Assembly: GCA_947259995.1 (NCBI GenBank)
Contig: CAMYOK010000011.1
Coordinates: 124,001-188,000, forward strand
Reading direction: 5' to 3'
Source: an uncultured Pseudomonadales bacterium
GTDB lineage: Bacteria; Pseudomonadota; Gammaproteobacteria; Pseudomonadales; Pseudohongiellaceae
Length of the DNA stretch: 64,000 nt
Below, piece after piece: positions 60,606 through 64,000 of the stretch (the stretch's first letter is position 1; each line of letters begins with the position of its first letter). The translations under genes and the position numbers were made by a program. The notes beneath the pieces are model-generated. The model saw nothing but the letters and a program-made list of their open reading frames with translations, ran no database searches and was not told the origin of the DNA.

Positions 60606-61502
60606 TTAGTCCTGCGCAGTGAATAAAGAGATTAACGACTCTCGCATCCAGCGATGAGCGCTATCGCTATCTGACTGTCGATGCCAATACAAATGCAGAT
60701 CTAATTTCGCCACCTCAAATGGCAAGGTTAAGATTGCAAGATCGTATTTCTCCGCCAAAAACCTAGGCAGACAAAGCGCAAACTCCGTACTACTCACGAT
60801 AGCGGCGGCAACCCGGTAGTGTTGTACGCGCAATTTAATCGTGCGCTCAACATCTAACTTCAATAATGCTAGATCGACCTGACCTAACCCCTTGCGACGG
60901 CTCGACACATGGATATGCTGCATCTGCAAAAAACTCTCTAATGTGAGTGCTTCTTGCAGTGCTGGGTGCCCATGGCGCAGAACACAAACATAGTCATCTT
61001 TCATCAATGATTGATGACTTAATTGCGGATCCTCTACCACTGGCACGTCCACAGCAAAGTCTAACTCCCCACGGGAAAGGTTGCGTACAAGCTCATTGCG
61101 TTTAACATAATAACTCTGCAAAGACACATGCGGTGCCGACTCTTCAAACAATGGAATGAGCTTGGGCAATACCAATGCCTCCGCCAAGTCAGTCATACTA
61201 AACTGGAAAATGCGCTCGCTGAGTTTCGGATCAAAATCCTCGCGTTCTAAAACACTCGTCTTAAGAAGGCTTAGGGCCTCAGAGACATTCTGTGCAATGC
61301 TGTCGGCTACAGGAGTCGGCTGCATACCACGAGCCGTTCGAACAAACAGCTCATCATTAAATAATTTGCGTAGGCGTGCTAAGGCGTTACTCACAGCCGG
61401 TTGTGTAATCGACAACATTTTGGCCGATTGTGTTAGGTTGCGCTCCGTATAGATGGTATCGAACACCAAAAACAGATTGAGGTCGCACCGCTTAACTGAC
61501 AT
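60606..61502 (-). CDS. LysR family transcriptional regulator
   Basis: The 298-residue protein has a LysR-type winged helix-turn-helix (about residues 5-65, with LTQSAKMLSITQPAVSNALA) and a periplasmic-binding-like effector domain. The start DLNLFLVFDTIYTERNLT is like the NodD/LeuO/PA0477-type subgroup. The effector cannot be told. It is divergent from the DUF4212-symporter pair, so it is a reasonable candidate for their regulator. Confidence 0.92.
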   Translation of the reverse strand: MSVKRCDLNLFLVFDTIYTERNLTQSAKMLSITQPAVSNALARLRKLFNDELFVRTARGMQPTPVADSIAQNVSEALSLLKTSVLEREDFDPKLSERIFQFSMTDLAEALVLPKLIPLFEESAPHVSLQSYYVKRNELVRNLSRGELDFAVDVPVVEDPQLSHQSLMKDDYVCVLRHGHPALQEALTLESFLQMQHIHVSSRRKGLGQVDLALLKLDVERTIKLRVQHYRVAAAIVSSTEFALCLPRFLAEKYDLAILTLPFEVAKLDLHLYWHRQSDSDSAHRWMRESLISLFTAQD

Positions 61503-61684
61503 TGAATAAATATTCCTGAATTGAGGGAAGCACTTATATAGCTCGCATGAATAGTACGCAAACTTGCTGAATAATCAACATCAGAAAGATGAATAGCCCA
61601 AGTTGACGGATAACAAGTAACCGCGAGAGCAATTTCCTTAGATTTTAGGCAAGGTCTGTTTTGTGTACCTTGTAATTTTTTAGT

Positions 61685-61707
61685 GCTAACATCGCTTCGC
61701 TATTAGC
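61685..61707. promoter_or_regulatory. small inverted repeat in the LysR-symporter gap
   Basis: GCTAA and TTAGC flank a 13-base centre within the 268-base divergent gap. It is a weak candidate operator. The rest of the gap is A/T-rich; I see a good AGAGG ribosome site for the DUF4212 gene and a TATAAT at 61729-61734 without a matching -35. Confidence 0.2.
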
Positions 61708-61770
61708 GCGCTTTATAAGAACAAAATAAATATAATAATCAAAAGCTTAAATGCATAAAAAGAGGCATTC

Positions 61771-62085
61771 ATGTCCGATAAAAATGCACGCTCCTACTGG
61801 CAGGCTAATGTCAGAATCGTATTATCTCTTCTCTTTGTCTGGTTCTTCATCTCATTCGTCTGCGGCATACTCTTCGTCGACTTTCTCGACCAGTTTCGCT
61901 TTGGCGGCTTCAAACTCGGGTTTTGGATGGCCCAGCAGGGGTCAATCTATGGCTTCGTTATCCTGATCTATGTCTATATTTGGCTCATGGATCGACTCGA
62001 TAAACGGTATGACTTAGACCAAAGCCATTCGGCCGATACAGCCCATATGGACATAGAAGCCGATGCAAGCGAGGGACCACAATGA
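61771..62085 (+). CDS. DUF4212 small subunit of a sodium/solute symporter
   Basis: The 104-residue protein belongs to DUF4212, small two-helix membrane proteins found beside a specific subgroup of sodium:solute symporters. Membrane segments are at about 17-38 and 54-73, with YWQANVRIVLSLLFVWF at the start and an acidic tail. AGAGG lies well placed before the ATG. The stop overlaps the symporter ATG (ATGA), so the two are almost certainly made together. Confidence 0.92.
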   Translation: MSDKNARSYWQANVRIVLSLLFVWFFISFVCGILFVDFLDQFRFGGFKLGFWMAQQGSIYGFVILIYVYIWLMDRLDKRYDLDQSHSADTAHMDIEADASEGPQ

Positions 62086-63758
62086 GTGTGCAACTATGGA
62101 CCTATCTTTTTGTATTTCTAACTTTTGGACTCTATATCGGCATCGCCGTTTGGTCTAAAGCTGGCTCAACTCACGACTTCTACGTCGCCGGTGGCGGGGT
62201 TAGCCCGCTCACCAACGGCATGGCAACAGCCGCTGACTGGATGTCAGCAGCCTCCTTCATTTCCATGGCTGGCCTCATCTCCTTTCTGGGCCGCGATGGC
62301 ACCTATTATCTCATGGGCTGGACCGGCGGCTATGTCTTGCTCGCTTTATTGCTTGCCCCTTACCTACGCAAATTCGGCAAATTCACAGTTCCGGCCTTTA
62401 TTGGAGACCGGTACTATTCCCATAGCGCTAGGCTAAGTGCCGTGTTCTGTGCCATCGTCGTTTCCTTCGTTTATGTCTGTGGGCAGATGCAAGGAGCCGG
62501 AATCGTCTTCTCTCGTTTTTTAGAAGTCGACATCACTACCGGTGTTATCATCGGCATGGCTATCGTCTTCTTCTATGCAGTCTTAGGAGGAATGAAAGGA
62601 ATCACCTACACACAAGTAGCGCAATACTGTGTGTTAATTTTCGCCTATATGGTGCCAGCTGTCTTCATTTCGTTCATGATGACTGGCAACCCCATTCCAC
62701 AGCTTGGCTTTGGCTCGGAACTCACACCAGAATATGGCGGCGGCTATTTGTTAGATCGTCTCGATGGGGTCAGTGAAGATTTAGGATTTGGCACTTATAC
62801 CGACGGGCAAAAAAGCACGCAAGATGTGTTCTTTATCACCGCCGCGCTAATGTTTGGTACTGCCGGCCTCCCCCATGTAATCATTCGCTTTTTCACTGTA
62901 CCTGGAGTGCACGATGCGCGGCGCTCGGCAGGTTTTGCTTTAATTTTTATCGCCATCCTTTACACCACGGCTCCGGCCATAGCCGCGTTCTCCAAAACTA
63001 ATTTGATGAATACCGTCAATAACGCTGAATACACCGATATGCCTTCTTGGTTTACGACTTGGGAGCGCACAAGCCTGATAGCCTTTGATGACAAAAACAA
63101 TGATGGCAGGATTCAATATGTGGGCGATCCAGAAATAAATGAGCTAACCGTGAATCGTGACATCATGGTTCTGGCTAATCCAGAGATCGCACGGCTTCCA
63201 AACTGGGTCATCGCCCTCGTTGCCGCTGGCGCCCTTGCCGCCGCCCTGTCGACTGCAGCAGGGCTTTTATTGGTGATCTCGACCTCTATTTCCCACGATC
63301 TATTAAAACGCTGTCTAGCGCCCGACATAACGGAAAAACAGGAGCTCAGCTATGCACGTATCGCCATTTTCATCGCAGTTCTGATTGCTGGGTATTTTGG
63401 CATCAACCCGCCCGGGTTCGTAGCAGAAGTGGTAGCGTTCGCCTTTGGACTCGCGGCAGCATCGTTCTTTCCTGCGATAGTCCTCGGTATTTTCTATAGT
63501 CGCATGAATCGCCAAGGTGCCGTGGCTGGCATGTTAACAGGCTTTTTCTTTACAGCGACTTACATCATTTACTTCAAATTTATTAACCCAGAAATGAGCA
63601 ATGCCGAACATTGGTGGTTCGGAATTTCTCCGGAAGGGATTGGCACCATGGGCACTATTTTAAATTTAGTGGTGGCATTGCTTGTCTGTCGTGTCACGAC
63701 GCCGCCCCCAGAATACGTGCAGCGTATCGTGCGCCATATCAGGCTTCCGGGGGAATAA
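62082..63758 (+). CDS. sodium:solute symporter family protein
   Basis: The 558-residue polytopic protein is a member of the SSS family, in the subgroup that pairs with DUF4212 and includes acetate/ActP-like carriers. It has about 13 membrane segments, with ATAADWMSAASFISMAGL near the start and FGTAGLPHVIIRFFTVP in the middle, both typical of ActP-type carriers. The substrate is likely a small carboxylate but is not shown by sequence. An acidic DDKNNDGRIQYVGD loop near residue 335 is EF-hand-like. Confidence 0.93.
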   Translation: MSVQLWTYLFVFLTFGLYIGIAVWSKAGSTHDFYVAGGGVSPLTNGMATAADWMSAASFISMAGLISFLGRDGTYYLMGWTGGYVLLALLLAPYLRKFGKFTVPAFIGDRYYSHSARLSAVFCAIVVSFVYVCGQMQGAGIVFSRFLEVDITTGVIIGMAIVFFYAVLGGMKGITYTQVAQYCVLIFAYMVPAVFISFMMTGNPIPQLGFGSELTPEYGGGYLLDRLDGVSEDLGFGTYTDGQKSTQDVFFITAALMFGTAGLPHVIIRFFTVPGVHDARRSAGFALIFIAILYTTAPAIAAFSKTNLMNTVNNAEYTDMPSWFTTWERTSLIAFDDKNNDGRIQYVGDPEINELTVNRDIMVLANPEIARLPNWVIALVAAGALAAALSTAAGLLLVISTSISHDLLKRCLAPDITEKQELSYARIAIFIAVLIAGYFGINPPGFVAEVVAFAFGLAAASFFPAIVLGIFYSRMNRQGAVAGMLTGFFFTATYIIYFKFINPEMSNAEHWWFGISPEGIGTMGTILNLVVALLVCRVTTPPPEYVQRIVRHIRLPGE

Positions 63759-63770
63759 GCGCCAAAGGCT

Positions 63771-64000
63771 TTAGTCATCGCTTGCAGTGAATGAAGGCGC
63801 TGCCACGCTTTCGCTTGCCACTTGCTCGACCCGCTGCACCATTGCGTCGGCTAGGGCTAGGTAAGCTTGCGCGACGGCGCCATCGGGTTCTGCAATCACA
63901 ATTGGCGTGCCATTATCGGTATGCTCACGTATGCCAAGATCTAAAGGCAGGGAGCCAATGACATTGATCCCGTAGTCCTGCGAAAGCTGCTCTCCTCCCC
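63771..64000 (-). CDS. apbC: Mrp/ApbC iron-sulfur carrier ATPase, C-terminal end (partial)
   Basis: The last 76 codons of a minus-strand gene run off the window end. The translated part shows YGINVIGSLPLDLGIREHTD, then GTPIVIAEPDGAVAQAY, which match the C-terminal part of Mrp/ApbC/NBP35 P-loop ATPases that carry iron-sulfur clusters. The Walker motifs lie outside the window. It converges with the symporter gene, 12 bases apart. Confidence 0.85.
   Translation of the reverse strand, partial: GGEQLSQDYGINVIGSLPLDLGIREHTDNGTPIVIAEPDGAVAQAYLALADAMVQRVEQVASESVAAPSFTASDD

Overview
The window looks like chromosomal core sequence from a free-living, probably aquatic gammaproteobacterium with roughly even base composition. 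Evidence for Gammaproteobacteria comes from SspA/SspB, LpoA, DolP, ZapG, DarP, LptABC-KdsCD, a Pseudomonas-type rpoN-ptsN-rapZ-ptsO block and a class A RNase P RNA. As far as I remember the Pseudomonas aeruginosa map, gene order follows it closely from lpxC to ptsO. The exact genus cannot be read from the sequence. I see no tRNA, rRNA, insertion sequence, prophage or CRISPR array.

Layout. 1-320: end of coaE, then yacG. 328-2340: an unrecognised exported beta-propeller-like protein with a possible CRP-regulated promoter. 2499-9555 (minus strand): lpxC, an M23 peptidase, secA, argJ and a Nudix/ThiE-like fusion. 9770-26784 (minus strand): the complete division and cell wall cluster mraZ-rsmH-ftsL-ftsI-murE-murF-mraY-murD-ftsW-murG-murC-ddlB-ftsQ-ftsA-ftsZ, headed by a sigma70 promoter and four 10-bp-spaced MraZ boxes. 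27084-27470: rnpB. 27604-30838 (plus): the ydbH-ynbE-ydbL intermembrane lipid-transport operon. 30861-35435: rsmI, then lpoA-yraN-diaA-dolP. 35442-40415 (minus): rplM-rpsI, petA, a fused cytochrome b/c1 gene, sspA and sspB. 40549-45353: zapE, zapG, cysD and cysNC. 45361-45662: an intergenic patch of palindromic repeats. 45696-53183: nif3-like gene, degS-type protease, hisD-hisG, murA, ibaG, an mlaC without its partners, and yrbG. 53226-60602 (plus): kdsD-kdsC-lptC-lptA-lptB-rpoN-ptsN-rapZ-ptsO-darP. 60606-63758: a LysR regulator opposite a DUF4212/sodium-solute symporter pair. 63771-64000: C-terminal end of an Mrp/ApbC ATPase.

Functionally the window is dominated by envelope biogenesis: peptidoglycan precursors and septation (dcw, murA, LpoA, M23), lipopolysaccharide synthesis and export (lpxC, kdsDC, lptCAB), phospholipid traffic (YdbH-YnbE-YdbL, MlaC), outer-membrane lipoprotein DolP, protein export (SecA) and the DegS stress protease. 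Respiration (bc1), sulfate activation, histidine synthesis and nitrogen-PTS regulation make up the rest.

I did not find a convincing undescribed multi-gene system. The points most worth a second look are the cytochrome b-c1 fusion, the mlaC gene lacking mlaFEDB, the two inverted palindromic elements near 45.5 kb, the hairpin at the start of the M23-secA transcript, and the exported propeller protein with a class-I-like CRP site.
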